A stretch of DNA of 64,000 bases from the NCBI GenBank assembly GCA_036267355.1, contig DATAWG010000088.1, positions 1 to 64,000 on the forward strand. Reading direction: 5' to 3'. This document shows, piece after piece, positions 43,526 to 53,030 of this stretch (its first letter is position 1; each line of letters opens with the position of its first letter). The notes beneath the pieces are model-generated. The model was not told the DNA's origin. It ran no database searches and was given only the letters and a program-made list of their open reading frames with translations. This DNA comes from Pirellulales bacterium. GTDB taxonomy: Bacteria > Planctomycetota > Planctomycetia > Pirellulales > DATAWG01. Position numbers and translations under genes: made by a program.

Positions 43526-44620
43526 ATGGAGTCGAGCACGGCGAATCATCGAGCGGAGCGCCGATCGCAGCGTGGCTCGCAATTTCGAGCACTGGTCAGC
43601 GGGGAGCAGCGCGGAATTCAGGCCACGCTTCTTCGTGGGCTGATGCGGGCGGCGGAAGTGCCGTATTCGCTGGCCGTCCAATGGCGGAATCGGCAATACG
43701 ATCGCGGGCGGAAGCCGGTCGAACGGGTCGGCGTGCCGGTCATCAGCGTCGGAAACCTGACGCTCGGCGGCACGGGCAAAACGCCGCTCGTGGAATGGCT
43801 CGCCCGCTGGTTTCGCGAGCGCAATGTGCGCGTGACGATCATCAGCCGCGGATATGGGGCCGAGGCCGGCTCGCGCAACGACGAAGCCCTCGAGCTCGAG
43901 CAAAAGCTGCCCGACGTGCCGCACGTGCAGAATCCGGACCGCGTGGCGGCCGCGCGGATGGCCATCGAAGAATTCGATTGCCAGTTGATCCTGCTCGACG
44001 ATGCGTTCCAGCATCGGCGAATTCACCGCGATGTGAATATCGTGGTGATCGATGGGCTGGAGCCGTTTGGGTTCGGGCATGTCTTTCCCCGGGGCACGCT
44101 GCGCGAGCCGCTCAGCGGCCTGTGCCGGGCCGACGTGGTTGTGCTTTCCCGCGCCGATCTGATTGAATCGCCGGAGCGCGAGACAATTCGCCGTGCCGTG
44201 GTGCAGCAGGCTCCGCAAGCGATTTGGCTGGAAGCGTCGCATCGGCCTGAAAAATTGCTTTCGGCTTCCGGCCGCACGCAGCCGCTTTCGGCGCTATCCG
44301 GCCGGCCTGTGGCGGCTTTCTGCGGCGTCGGAAATCCGGTCGGATTCCGGCACACGCTCTCCGGCATCGGCTGCCGGTTGGCAGCGATGCGTGAATTTCC
44401 GGACCATTTTTCCTACCGGCGTGACGACATCGATTCGCTCTCGCGGTGGGGCGCCGAATTGCCCGTCGAAGCGATCGTCTGCACACACAAGGATCTGGTC
44501 AAAATCGGGCTCGATCAACTCGGCCCGCGACCACTGTGGGCGGTTGTCATCGGCCTGGCGATTTCCGCGGGCCGCGGCGAGTTGGAATCGCGGCTCGTCG
44601 CACTCCTGCCGCCGAAATAG
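43526..44620 (+). CDS. lpxK: Tetraacyldisaccharide 4'-kinase
   Basis: A 364-residue inner-membrane-associated kinase that phosphorylates the lipid A precursor. P-loop and flanks VPVISVGNLTLGGTGKTPLV, then RVTIISRGYGAEAGSRNDEA, QLILLDDAFQHRRIHRDVNI (catalytic Asp and DDAFQHR signature) and HVFPRGTLREPLSGL. The amphipathic N-terminus LVSGEQRGIQATLLRGLMRA supports the first ATG. Its presence argues that this organism makes lipid A. The next two genes are on the opposite strand. Confidence 0.94.
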   Translation: MESSTANHRAERRSQRGSQFRALVSGEQRGIQATLLRGLMRAAEVPYSLAVQWRNRQYDRGRKPVERVGVPVISVGNLTLGGTGKTPLVEWLARWFRERNVRVTIISRGYGAEAGSRNDEALELEQKLPDVPHVQNPDRVAAARMAIEEFDCQLILLDDAFQHRRIHRDVNIVVIDGLEPFGFGHVFPRGTLREPLSGLCRADVVVLSRADLIESPERETIRRAVVQQAPQAIWLEASHRPEKLLSASGRTQPLSALSGRPVAAFCGVGNPVGFRHTLSGIGCRLAAMREFPDHFSYRRDDIDSLSRWGAELPVEAIVCTHKDLVKIGLDQLGPRPLWAVVIGLAISAGRGELESRLVALLPPK

Positions 44621-44623
44621 AAA

Positions 44624-45955
44624 TTAGATTGGGCCGGCAGCGGCGCCGGCCTGCATGTGCGATTCGACATCGTCGAGTTCCACTGGCGCGGCGGCGGTGA
44701 GATTTTCCACGCCTGATTCGGTCACGACGACCGTGTCTTCCACTCGGATATAAAGCTGCTCTTCGTGGACCCACATCTGCGGATCGAGCGCAAACACAAT
44801 GCCCGGCGCCAGCGGCTCCTCCCGATAATTGCCCGCGTCGTGTACGGCCATGCCCACTCCGTGCGACAGATGGCCGGTGAATTGGAGCGTGTTGCGGGCG
44901 GCTTGCTCGTAGCTCGGCTTCGACCAGCGGGTGTTTTCGACGACTGCGGTCATTTGCTTTGCCGCCTCGCGATGTATTTGATCCGCCAGCGCGCCAGGCC
45001 GTATCAATCGCAGCAGTGTTTTATGGTATTCGACGATGAACCCGTACAGTTCCCGCTGCAGCGGAGAATAGCGTCCGCTGACGGGCCACATCCGGCCGAT
45101 ATCGCTCGTGTAGTATCCCAAGTCCGGCGCATAATCCATCAGCACCAAGTCGCCGTCTTTCAGGCGGCAATTGTTGCGGAAATAGTGTGCGTTCCAGATG
45201 TTCTCGCCGCCGGCAACGATCGCCCGATAGCCGGGCCCCTGGGCGCCCTCGACGGCGAACCGATAGTCTGCGAGCGCCGCGAGTCGATATTCATACATTC
45301 CCGGCACGGTCGCACGCATCGCTTCGGCGATTGCGGCCGCCGTCAGGCTTCCGCTACGCCGCATGAGTTCCACTTCGCGCGGGCTTTTGACGGTGCGCAA
45401 CCGATCGAGCACCGATGAGAGATCGCAAATTTGCGCCCCGGGCCACCTGGCGCGGAATTGGGCGATCAAGGCGAGCTCCGGCGGTGGATCGCCGCCCACG
45501 ATCGGATCAGCCGCTTGCAAGGCGCGCGCGTGCCGGAGTTCGTCGCGGCACATTTGCCGGCCTTCCGCGGGGCTGTGGCACGCGAAAATCCGCCGCGGCT
45601 GGCCGATATCAGCGATCAAGCCATCGAGCGGCCGAACCGCCTCGACACCGGTCAGAGCCCGCAGGTCTTCGGCGTCGTCGCAACTCCATTGGCGGCCCTC
45701 GATGCGTTCCATCTGCGGATCGCGCCGTGGAAGATAGAGCCCACTAGTGCCGGTCGCTCCGTCGATCGACAAATAGGCATGCGGCACTTCGACCCCGCAC
45801 AGATAATAAAACTCGTTTGTCTGCCGGAAACGGTCGAACGCGCCGTTGGCCGGCGCCCCCTGCACGATTGCCACACCCTCGCCGATGGCTTCGACGATCC
45901 GCTTGCGACGCGAGGCGAATTCGCCTGCGGAAAAATCCTTCTGAAATTCAAGCAT
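44624..45955 (-). CDS. M24 Xaa-Pro aminopeptidase-like protein
   Basis: A 443-residue pita-bread-fold metallopeptidase (aminopeptidase P type) for peptides with Pro at position 2. An N-terminal creatinase-like domain (about 1-190) precedes the catalytic domain. Metal residues visible: Asp in LVLMDYAPDLGYYTSDIGR (two Asp), His in LSHGVGMAVHDAG, and Glu in YIRVEDTVVVTE. The fourth ligand position, normally Glu in EPG, reads Asp in FALDPQMW, an unusual substitution that may alter metal binding or simply mark a subfamily. ATG 45955 gives MLEFQKDFSAGEFASRRKR; it follows the DapA-family gene by 20 bp and is probably co-transcribed. Confidence 0.88.
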   Translation of the reverse strand: MLEFQKDFSAGEFASRRKRIVEAIGEGVAIVQGAPANGAFDRFRQTNEFYYLCGVEVPHAYLSIDGATGTSGLYLPRRDPQMERIEGRQWSCDDAEDLRALTGVEAVRPLDGLIADIGQPRRIFACHSPAEGRQMCRDELRHARALQAADPIVGGDPPPELALIAQFRARWPGAQICDLSSVLDRLRTVKSPREVELMRRSGSLTAAAIAEAMRATVPGMYEYRLAALADYRFAVEGAQGPGYRAIVAGGENIWNAHYFRNNCRLKDGDLVLMDYAPDLGYYTSDIGRMWPVSGRYSPLQRELYGFIVEYHKTLLRLIRPGALADQIHREAAKQMTAVVENTRWSKPSYEQAARNTLQFTGHLSHGVGMAVHDAGNYREEPLAPGIVFALDPQMWVHEEQLYIRVEDTVVVTESGVENLTAAAPVELDDVESHMQAGAAAGPI

Positions 45956-45975
45956 GCGCGTGGCCACCGGTGTAA

Positions 45976-46944
45976 TCAGCGCGAGGTTTGTTGCAATGCG
46001 GCGCCGGATGCCGTGCCGGGCCCGATGCAGCCGAAATCGAATAGCATTCGCTCGAGAGATTCCTTGAGCACGGCTAATTGATCTTGTTGCAATTCGCTGA
46101 GCGGTTGGCGGCTCTGGCCCAGGTGAAATCCGCGCAGCTCGACGGCCGCGCGAAATCCGCTCGGGAAATCCGCGGAACAAGACAGCATCGCGTCGAACAA
46201 CTCCAGCAAGCGATATTGGAGCCGCATCGCTCGGTCGATCTCGCCGGCGCGGGTCAGATCATACATTTGCCGCATCACTTCCGGCACCACGCCCGCCGTG
46301 GCATGCGTGCCGCCGTCGGCCCCGACCAGCAGCGCCGGCACGAGCACGCCTTCCCACCCGGTCAGGAAAGCGAAATCGGGCCGCATTGGCCGAACGGCCG
46401 CGATCAAGCGCATCATGAACGACAAATCGCCCGACGAATCCTTAATGCCCACGACGCGCGGCAGCTCCGCCAACCGCCGGATCGTCGGCACGTCGATCGG
46501 GCTGGCGAACATCGGAATGTTGTAGAGCGTCACATCGATGGGGCTATGAAGCGCGATCTCGCGAAAATAGGCATACACCGACTCGGGGCCCAGCTTGTAG
46601 TAATACGGCGAAACGATCGCGACCGCGCGCGCCCCGAACTCGGCATACGCCGCGCAGGCATCAAGCGTCTCGCGGACATTCGCTTCCGCGGCGCCAGCCA
46701 ACACCGGCACGCGGCCGGCAGCCTGGTGGCAAACGATTTCGACGATCCGCCGCCGCTCGAGCGGCGTGAACCGCGTGAACTCGCCGGTCGAGCCGTTGGG
46801 GTATAGCCCGTGCACGCCACGAGCGATGAGCCAATCGATGTAGCGCCGCAACTCGGCTTCGTCGATCTGCCCCGAACCATCGAGCGGCACGAGATGCGGC
46901 GTAAAGATGCCTTGGATTTTCTGCACGGCCACGCGATGCTCCAC
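45976..46944 (-). CDS. DapA/N-acetylneuraminate lyase family protein
   Basis: A 322-residue class I aldolase-fold enzyme. The Schiff-base Lys is in [15 protein letters not shown], the catalytic Tyr in [12 protein letters not shown] and the carboxylate-binding loop in [18 protein letters not shown]. The family acts on pyruvate or 2-keto-3-deoxy sugar acids; PNGSTGEF differs from the typical DapA loop (GTTGES), so a sugar-acid aldolase or dehydratase role fits better than lysine synthesis, but this is inference. It is first of a two-gene minus-strand unit with the M24 peptidase. Confidence 0.87.
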   Translation of the reverse strand: MEHRVAVQKIQGIFTPHLVPLDGSGQIDEAELRRYIDWLIARGVHGLYPNGSTGEFTRFTPLERRRIVEIVCHQAAGRVPVLAGAAEANVRETLDACAAYAEFGARAVAIVSPYYYKLGPESVYAYFREIALHSPIDVTLYNIPMFASPIDVPTIRRLAELPRVVGIKDSSGDLSFMMRLIAAVRPMRPDFAFLTGWEGVLVPALLVGADGGTHATAGVVPEVMRQMYDLTRAGEIDRAMRLQYRLLELFDAMLSCSADFPSGFRAAVELRGFHLGQSRQPLSELQQDQLAVLKESLERMLFDFGCIGPGTASGAALQQTSR

Positions 46945-47341
46945 GGTCGATGCCGAATTGCCCCGATGAAAGCATCGATAATGGCACGTCTTGGCGAAAC
47001 GTCAAGGCCACGTGGCGGAGACCGCGCCCGGAACTGCGATGGCGTTTGGCCCGCGTCCCTCGCTAACGCTTCGGGCTACAATCGCCGGCGCTTCGGGCTA
47101 CCGGCGATTTGGTGTCGGGAATCCCGGGGCGTCCCTCGCTAACGCTTCGGGCTACAATCGCCGGCGCTTCGGGCTACAGTGCACACATCCCAAATGACAC
47201 CAAGCGTTAGCGAAGGGACACTAGCCCGAAGCGTCAGCGAGGGAGGCCCACCGCATGGGCCAAATTTTTCGTGGGCCCGACGTGGCACGCCGGAGTAGCG
47301 AACCAACGTGTATGGCCGGTCACCCCTATCGCCGGTCGCCC
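46945..47341. repeat. Gap with CTCGCTAACG repeats in a 76-bp direct duplication
   Basis: CGTCCCTCGCTAACGCTTCG starts at 47054 and again at 47130, each followed by GGCTACAATCGCCGGCGCTT, a 76-bp direct repeat. Two inverted copies (AAGCGTTAGCGAAGGGA at about 47201 and AGCCCGAAGCGTCAGCGAGG at 47224) follow, and a triplicated CGCCGGTCGCC(CCTAT) tract lies at 47320-47352, overlapping the end of the adaptor gene. Confidence 0.8.
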
Positions 47342-48613
47342 CTATCGCCGGTCGCCGCCGGCAACAAGCGCCAATTGGCCGTTGGTGACGACGCGCGTTC
47401 CGCGTGGCAGTGCGGGGCGGAGCACTTCTACCCAATCCGTGCTCTTGGCGCCGAGCGTTACGGCAACCGGCTTGAAGTGTTCACCGTCGGCTAGCAACAG
47501 TTTCGTCACTCCGTCGGAAGTCAGCGGCGCGTCGGAGGGCACCGTCGCGGCGTCGCGATCGACATGGGTCAGAATCGTCGCCGTCGCGATGCCTCCGACT
47601 TTCAGCATTCCATCGGCATTGGGCACTTGCACCTCGACCTCGCAGGTCCGAGTGGCCGGATCGACCGTGGGACCGATCCGCATCACCGCACCGGCGAAGG
47701 CGCGAGGCGCACCGGCGACCGATACTTGCACGCTTTGCCCGCTACGAATTTCGCTCGATCGGCTGTCGGGGACCGCCACGCGCAGCTCGAGCGTGCTATC
47801 GATCACGAGCCGATAAATCTCCGCGCCCGGATGCACGTAGCTGCCTTCGATAACGCTCCGCTTCGAAACGGCATAGACGGCATCGCGAGCGTCTGGCACG
47901 GCATCCGCGGCGGCAGGCGCCTTCACGATCGTGTCGGCCAATCGTTGCTCGGCGATGGCCAGCATTTCCTGCTTCTCTTGGATGGTCGCCAATTCCGCTT
48001 TGGCCAGCGAGACTTGATTTTCGTATTCCGCTTCGGCCATGCGATATTCGACCTGCTTGTCGAGCAGTTCTTCTTCCGTGACCGCTTTATGGACGAACAG
48101 CAATTGCGACCGCTCGAAGTGCGATTTGCAATTGTCGGATTTCACTTTGGCTTCGACGACCATCGGCAATTGCTTGAGATCGAAGCTGGCCAGCGGGGGC
48201 GCTTGCAAGCCCAGCTTGGCCAGTTCCACGAGCAAGGCTTTGTCCGCCTGCCGGACGGCCAATTCGTAGTCGATCGGATCGACCTCGAGCAGTTCTTCGC
48301 CCGGCCGCACGTGGTCGGCGACATCGTGCCGCAGCCGCACGACGCGGCCTTCCGCCGTCGCACATATCGAAACTTCTTCGCAGCCGTACAGAGTGCCGGC
48401 GGCTTCGATCGTGCGTTTGACCGGCCGATAGGTCACCGGCGCGACGACCAACCGCTGCGGCGACACTTCGTGCGATTCGACGCAGGGGCCCATTGCGAGC
48501 GACGGCCAGATGCCGCAGCCCGGTCGTTGCCTGGCGACGAGCCAACCGGCCGCGAACAAGACGGCGACAGACGCACTCCATCGCAGTATTCGACGGAATC
48601 GGAATCCGGGCAT
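47342..48613 (-). CDS. Orphan HlyD/RND-type periplasmic adaptor
   Basis: A 423-residue membrane fusion protein. An N-terminal helix (SASVAVLFAAGWLVARQRPG) precedes the lipoyl half TAEGRVVRLRHDVADHVRPG, a long alpha-hairpin (about 120-240: SQLLFVHKAVTEEELLDKQV), a second lipoyl half KRSVIEGSYVHPGAEIYRLV, the beta-barrel VAVPDSRSSEIRSGQSVQVS and a membrane-proximal domain PALPRGTRVVTNGQLALVAG. This order is that of RND or macrolide exporters. No permease or outer-membrane channel gene adjoins it; both neighbours are unrelated. The last codons overlap a CGCCGGTCGCC direct repeat. Confidence 0.88.
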   Translation of the reverse strand: MPGFRFRRILRWSASVAVLFAAGWLVARQRPGCGIWPSLAMGPCVESHEVSPQRLVVAPVTYRPVKRTIEAAGTLYGCEEVSICATAEGRVVRLRHDVADHVRPGEELLEVDPIDYELAVRQADKALLVELAKLGLQAPPLASFDLKQLPMVVEAKVKSDNCKSHFERSQLLFVHKAVTEEELLDKQVEYRMAEAEYENQVSLAKAELATIQEKQEMLAIAEQRLADTIVKAPAAADAVPDARDAVYAVSKRSVIEGSYVHPGAEIYRLVIDSTLELRVAVPDSRSSEIRSGQSVQVSVAGAPRAFAGAVMRIGPTVDPATRTCEVEVQVPNADGMLKVGGIATATILTHVDRDAATVPSDAPLTSDGVTKLLLADGEHFKPVAVTLGAKSTDWVEVLRPALPRGTRVVTNGQLALVAGGDRR

Positions 48614-48968
48614 GATTGCTCCTCCAGTTGAACGTCAGATCGGGAGATCCGCTCCTCGCGCACCGTTGCGGAAGATGGCAATGGCGGGATGAATTGCCAT
48701 CGAGCTAACTCACGGCTGCTTCATGAAGGTTCGCTAAATAACACGTCGAGGCGAGGGTCTCAAGACCAATCGCCCCGGCGCGATAGCTGCTGTCGCGCGG
48801 TCGCCCCGCACCCGCTTCGGTTTTCAGCGCAGCGCCACCGGCGGCGCGAACAGGGCCGCTATCGCTGCCTGCGGTCGCGAAGACATCGCCTGATATTTCA
48901 GGGCGTAATCCCGCCGCGGGCAATATTTGCCGAAGTGGCCGCGAGGGGCGCGAGGCCAATCGCCGAAG
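48614..48968. other. 355-bp gap, nothing identified
   Basis: This lies between the start of the adaptor gene and the end of the methyltransferase gene, so the adaptor promoter should be here. I see no repeat family, hairpin or credible frame. Confidence 0.4.
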
Positions 48969-50438
48969 CTACTCGGCTGCGCCGCTTACGTCGGCCGGCA
49001 CGAGCCGCCGGGCGATGATGGCGAGCTTTTTTTCGCCCTGGCTGTAGACGAGCAGCGTTGCATGATCGTTGCATTCGCTGCGCAGATCGGCGGCGAGGCG
49101 GTGCGGATCGATGTCGACGGCGCGTTTCTTAACGTCGACACGGCCGATGCCGCGCTCGCGCAACCATTGTCGAAGTGCTTTCACTCGCAGGGGCACTACA
49201 TCGAGCACTTCGAAACTCGCCAACGCCGCATCGCGGAGCACTGAATTGCGGAGCATTTCGCCCGATGGCTCGCCCGTAAGATACGCGCCGCGTGCCGCGA
49301 CGGCTTCGAGCCCGTATTCCCGCGCCAGCGCGCCCGCTAAGCCGGCCGCAAGGATCGCGGCGTCGGGCTCGAACACATAGCGGCCAATCCGATTTGCGAC
49401 GCCCGTGACGAGATCCGCCTCGCCGGTGAATGTGCGGCGTTGGCGCCCGGCCGACAACACCGTCGCCCGCCGCGTGCCCAGCTGTGTGGCAAGTCCGCCG
49501 AACCATGCGACCAACTGCCGGCATTCGCGGCGCGTGGTGATCCATTCCAATTCCGCGCGCGAGGCCCAGCCGCCGGGCAGCACGGCCGCAGGCGCGAGTT
49601 TCACCGCGGCGTTCGGACACATCGACAACAACTGCTCGATCGACGCCGGGGGCGGATCGTGGAGCACGGCTCGCGTCGTTCGGCGTCCCTCGGGCCGGCG
49701 GTCCGGATCGATATGCCACGCATTGCACTCGGCAACTGAAAACACCGCCACATCGCCGACCTGCACTCGCGCGCATTTTTCCACCGCTCGTCCAGCGTGT
49801 GACTCTCGTGTGCCACGGGCTCCGCCAGTGTTGCCTCCTGCATGGCCCGGAATCAACAAACCGCAAGCCGCAAGATTCGCCTCCGCCAACAGTGCCGCCA
49901 CGGGATCGCGATCCACACCGATCGTCGGCCCGCAGTTGCCAATCGCAATCAAGTCGCCGCCAATTCCGCAACAGAGGTCCGCGAACAACGGGGTGGCCAA
50001 CGCCCTTCCCCCCTCTCCCCGGTGCGGGAGAGGGGCCGGGACCATCCTTCTCCCCTCTCCCCTGTGCGGGAGAGGGGCCGGGGGTGAGGGGGAATCATCC
50101 ACCCCATTCTCCATTGGTTCATCGACCGCCCCGCTACTGCCTCGCGCAATCCGCGCAAATCGCTCCGCCTTGTAGGCGGCGAGCACTTCGTCGGTCGCCT
50201 GTTCCAGCCCAAGGGGCGTGAAAAACATTCGCTCGGCGGCCACGAATTTGTCCCGGCCCCGCCGCCGCAGCGCTGATTGCTCGAGCACCAGATGGGCTCG
50301 CTCGGCAGACAGTTCGCGGCGCAAGCGGCTCACCATTGCGACGCTCGGCTGGGGTTCCTGGGCGGCCAATTCAAGCCACGGGGCCGCCTCGGCGCTCACG
50401 AGCCAGCGGAAATCGCTCAAATTACCGGCCGTTTGCAT
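48969..50438 (-). CDS. Class I SAM-dependent methyltransferase with THUMP-like C-terminus
   Basis: A 489-residue protein. SAM-binding motif I is FADLCCGIGGDLIAIG, followed by an acidic GVDRDPVA, and the catalytic-type motif is AVLHDPPPASIEQL. The C-terminal region (VLDVVPLRVKALRQWLRERG, VDVKKRAVDIDPHRLAADLR) matches the THUMP-like domain found on this methyltransferase family. The substrate is unknown, possibly RNA. Two repeat families are embedded in frame: PLPHRGEG twice at 50005-50092, and a GTGTGCCACGGGCTCCGCCA unit at 49809-49836 inside the fold. ATG 50438 gives MQTAGNLSDFRWLVSAEAAP; the frame is open 117 bp further upstream. Confidence 0.8.
   Translation of the reverse strand: MQTAGNLSDFRWLVSAEAAPWLELAAQEPQPSVAMVSRLRRELSAERAHLVLEQSALRRRGRDKFVAAERMFFTPLGLEQATDEVLAAYKAERFARIARGSSGAVDEPMENGVDDSPSPPAPLPHRGEGRRMVPAPLPHRGEGGRALATPLFADLCCGIGGDLIAIGNCGPTIGVDRDPVAALLAEANLAACGLLIPGHAGGNTGGARGTRESHAGRAVEKCARVQVGDVAVFSVAECNAWHIDPDRRPEGRRTTRAVLHDPPPASIEQLLSMCPNAAVKLAPAAVLPGGWASRAELEWITTRRECRQLVAWFGGLATQLGTRRATVLSAGRQRRTFTGEADLVTGVANRIGRYVFEPDAAILAAGLAGALAREYGLEAVAARGAYLTGEPSGEMLRNSVLRDAALASFEVLDVVPLRVKALRQWLRERGIGRVDVKKRAVDIDPHRLAADLRSECNDHATLLVYSQGEKKLAIIARRLVPADVSGAAE
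50005..50092. repeat. CTCTCCCC-GCGGGAGAGGGG hairpin repeat, two copies, within a gene
   Basis: CCTCTCCCCGGTGCGGGAGA and CCTCTCCCCTGTGCGGGAGA follow one another about 42 bp apart, each a stem of about 9 bp. They translate on the minus strand as P-L-P-H-R-G-E-G twice. The core resembles the interior of the MITE-like elements. Confidence 0.85.
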
Positions 50439-50714
50439 GGCAACCGTGTGGCAGAAATGCTGGTTATGACGGCGCGGCGGTGGAAACAAGCTCTCGGCAA
50501 ATTTGACACATTTTTGCCCCCCGTTTATCATTGAACCTAAGGTCCTTTGCCCCACTTATCTTGCGCTTTGCCGGTTTGCTGCTTCGGGCCGGTCGCGGCA
50601 ATCGCCAGTTTACCACGTCCCGCACCAGTCTCGGCCGACGGGAACCTTTCGCTCGGAACCATCGGCATCCGCCGCTTGCGAACAGAACAGAGAAGAGAAT
50701 AGGAGAAGATCGCC

Positions 50715-52163
50715 ATGGCAGCCAGGGAAAATCAGGGTCTCCAGATCGCGTTGATCGTGTTCGTCGCGCTCACGATCGGCATGGTTGTCAGCACCTATCT
50801 CTTCTTCAGCCGCTGGCAGGAGCAAGTCGAGAAAAACAAGGCGTCGGTTGCCGCCACTACCGCCGCAATCACGGATAAGGACAAAGCCGTCAAGGAACGG
50901 GGCGATTTGATGACGCTTATCGGCGCCGATCCGGCAACGGCAGTTCCGGATGAGATCTCGGCGGAAAAGGCGAAGATCGCGTCGTATGCCTCGCTGGGTT
51001 TTGCCAATTTGCCCGCCGATCAGCAGACGTTCGATAAGGTGGTGACAGGGCTGGTCGCGACGATCAAGACGGCGAACGACACCGTCGAATCCACGAAAAA
51101 AACGATGGCGCAGCAGAAAACCGAATCCGCTGCAGCCCTCGCCAAGGCGAAATCCGATGCCGATGAAATCTCAACCGCCCGCGACGAAGCCGTCAAAGCG
51201 CTCGGCGAAGAGCGGACGAAATACAACGACGCCGTGGCGGCACTCAACAAGGAAAAAGATCAGCTGGCGGCCGATAAGAATGTGCTCGCCAAGAAGGCCG
51301 ACGAACTGAAGGCCGGCTACGAGAAAAAAATCGCGGCGCTCGGCGCACAGATCGCGCAATTGACGAAAGACAACGTCAATTTGAAGCTCGCCCTGGATCG
51401 CTACAATCGCCCGAACCCGGTGGTCTCCGGCGGCCGGATCGTGTATGTCAATCAGCGCGACAACATGGTCTTCCTCAACCTCGGTTCTGAGGATGTGCTG
51501 CAACGCAAAACAACGTTCAACGTCTATCCGGAAGGCACCGCGAATGTGACGAACGTCGTGCCCAAGGGGCGCGTCGAGGTGACCAATATCACCGGCCCGC
51601 ACACCTCCGAAGCCCGAATCATCGAAAACGCGATCAACGATCCGCTTCTGCCCGGCGACCTGGTGCACACGATCGAATGGGCGCCGGGGCAGCATCCGCA
51701 TTATGCGATCGGCGGCGTGATCGATCTGAACGGCAGCGGCACCGATCAGACCCAAAAGCTGCGCGAAATGATCGAGTCGACCGGCGGCATCGTGGATGCC
51801 TATGTTGAAGACTACAAAGACAGCGACGGCAAGCTCTCGGCCCGCGTGAAGGGCGCCGTCAACATCAACACGCGTTATCTGATCCTCGGCGATCCGAAAG
51901 TCGAAACGACGGAAGGGGCCGCCCGGCTGCAGCCCGACAACACCTTGATGACCGAAGCGGATCGGTTGCATGTCGAAAAGATCGGCTTGAACAAATTTCT
52001 GACGATGATGGGCTATGTGCCGCCGGCCGGCGTTGGCCCGGGCGCCGCAGGCGTAACGCCGCGCGGCACGATCAAGGGAGCCCAGAACAACGCCTTCCAA
52101 GATTCGTTCCGCCCGCGTCAACCGGGCGCCGCCGCAGCAGCAGGCGCCGGAGCGACCCCGTAA
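50715..52163 (+). CDS. Membrane-anchored coiled-coil protein with BRCT-like C-terminal region
   Basis: A 482-residue protein of unknown function. One N-terminal helix (LQIALIVFVALTIGMVVSTY) is followed by a long helical coiled coil (about residues 35-225, rich in Lys, Glu and Ala: EKDQLAADKNVLAKKADELK), then a compact beta-rich region (VSGGRIVYVNQRDNMVFLNL, about 235-330) and an alpha/beta stretch GGVIDLNGSGTDQTQKLREM to GAVNINTRYLILGD that has the shape of a BRCT fold. The tail is Gly/Ala-rich. Such proteins are common in Planctomycetota as far as I recall, but no role is known. Topology suggests a periplasmic or intracellular scaffold. A GGAG motif precedes the ATG. Confidence 0.75.
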   Translation: MAARENQGLQIALIVFVALTIGMVVSTYLFFSRWQEQVEKNKASVAATTAAITDKDKAVKERGDLMTLIGADPATAVPDEISAEKAKIASYASLGFANLPADQQTFDKVVTGLVATIKTANDTVESTKKTMAQQKTESAAALAKAKSDADEISTARDEAVKALGEERTKYNDAVAALNKEKDQLAADKNVLAKKADELKAGYEKKIAALGAQIAQLTKDNVNLKLALDRYNRPNPVVSGGRIVYVNQRDNMVFLNLGSEDVLQRKTTFNVYPEGTANVTNVVPKGRVEVTNITGPHTSEARIIENAINDPLLPGDLVHTIEWAPGQHPHYAIGGVIDLNGSGTDQTQKLREMIESTGGIVDAYVEDYKDSDGKLSARVKGAVNINTRYLILGDPKVETTEGAARLQPDNTLMTEADRLHVEKIGLNKFLTMMGYVPPAGVGPGAAGVTPRGTIKGAQNNAFQDSFRPRQPGAAAAAGAGATP

Positions 52164-52220
52164 CGGTCGGTGCCCGACAACCGGAGCCGACCACTGAGCC
52201 CGCACCAAGGGGCCGTGCCA

Positions 52221-52976
52221 ATGTGCGACGGGTTGGAAATCATCGCCCATCGCGGGGCATCGTGCGATGCTCCGGAAAATTCGCGCAGCGCCGTGGAGCT
52301 GGCTTGGCGGCACGGGGCCGACGCCGTTGAAGCCGATTTCCGTCTGACGCGCGACGGCCGGATCGTCGCATCGCACGACGATTCGCTCCAGCGCATCGCC
52401 GGAGTGGATTGGCATATCTCCGACCATTCGCTCGACGAACTGCGCCATCTCGATATCGGCGGTTGGAAGGCGCCTCGATGGTCGGGCGAGCGAATTGCCA
52501 CGCTCGAAGAATTGCTGTCGATACCGCATCCGCCCGCCGCACGGTTTTACGTCGAAATCAAGAGCGGTCCCGAGATCTCGGGCGAATTGGCCCGCGTGGC
52601 GTCGGCCAGCGATTGGCCTCAAGAGCGGATCGTGCTGATTTGCTTTTCGGCCCGCGTGTTGGTGGCGGCGAGACAACTCTTGCCCGTTTCGCCGACGTAT
52701 TTGGTGGTCGAGTTCTTGCAGGATCCGCACACTGGCGTTTGGTATCCCGACGCCGACGAATGTCTTGCCGAAGCGGTCCGCCACGAATTGACCGGGCTGG
52801 ACCTGATGGCGGCCCGAGCGATGGATCGCGAATTGATCGGGCGGATTCGCAGTGCCGGCTTGGACTTATGCGTTTGGACCGTGGATGAAGAGCCCGAAGC
52901 GCGACGGCTGATCGCCGAGGGAGTGCGGCGGATAACCACCAACCGCCCCGCGCTATTGTGCCACATGCTGCGCTAA
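52221..52976 (+). CDS. Glycerophosphodiester phosphodiesterase
   Basis: A 251-residue TIM-barrel enzyme that hydrolyses glycerophosphodiesters to glycerol 3-phosphate and an alcohol. Motifs: EIIAHRGASCDAPENS (catalytic His-Arg), AVEADFRLTRDGRIVASHDD (metal Glu and Asp, catalytic His) and FYVEIKSG (metal Glu). The end LDLCVWTVDEEPEARRLIAE and TTNRPALL is typical. The ATG at 52221 is preferred over a GTG at 52170. No secretion signal is seen, so it should act in the cytoplasm. It lies 215 bp before glpD and supplies its substrate. Confidence 0.92.
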   Translation: MCDGLEIIAHRGASCDAPENSRSAVELAWRHGADAVEADFRLTRDGRIVASHDDSLQRIAGVDWHISDHSLDELRHLDIGGWKAPRWSGERIATLEELLSIPHPPAARFYVEIKSGPEISGELARVASASDWPQERIVLICFSARVLVAARQLLPVSPTYLVVEFLQDPHTGVWYPDADECLAEAVRHELTGLDLMAARAMDRELIGRIRSAGLDLCVWTVDEEPEARRLIAEGVRRITTNRPALLCHMLR

Positions 52977-53030
52977 CCCGCGATCAATTTCGCGCCAAGC
53001 CCAGGGAAGGCCCGGGCCGCGTCTGCCATC

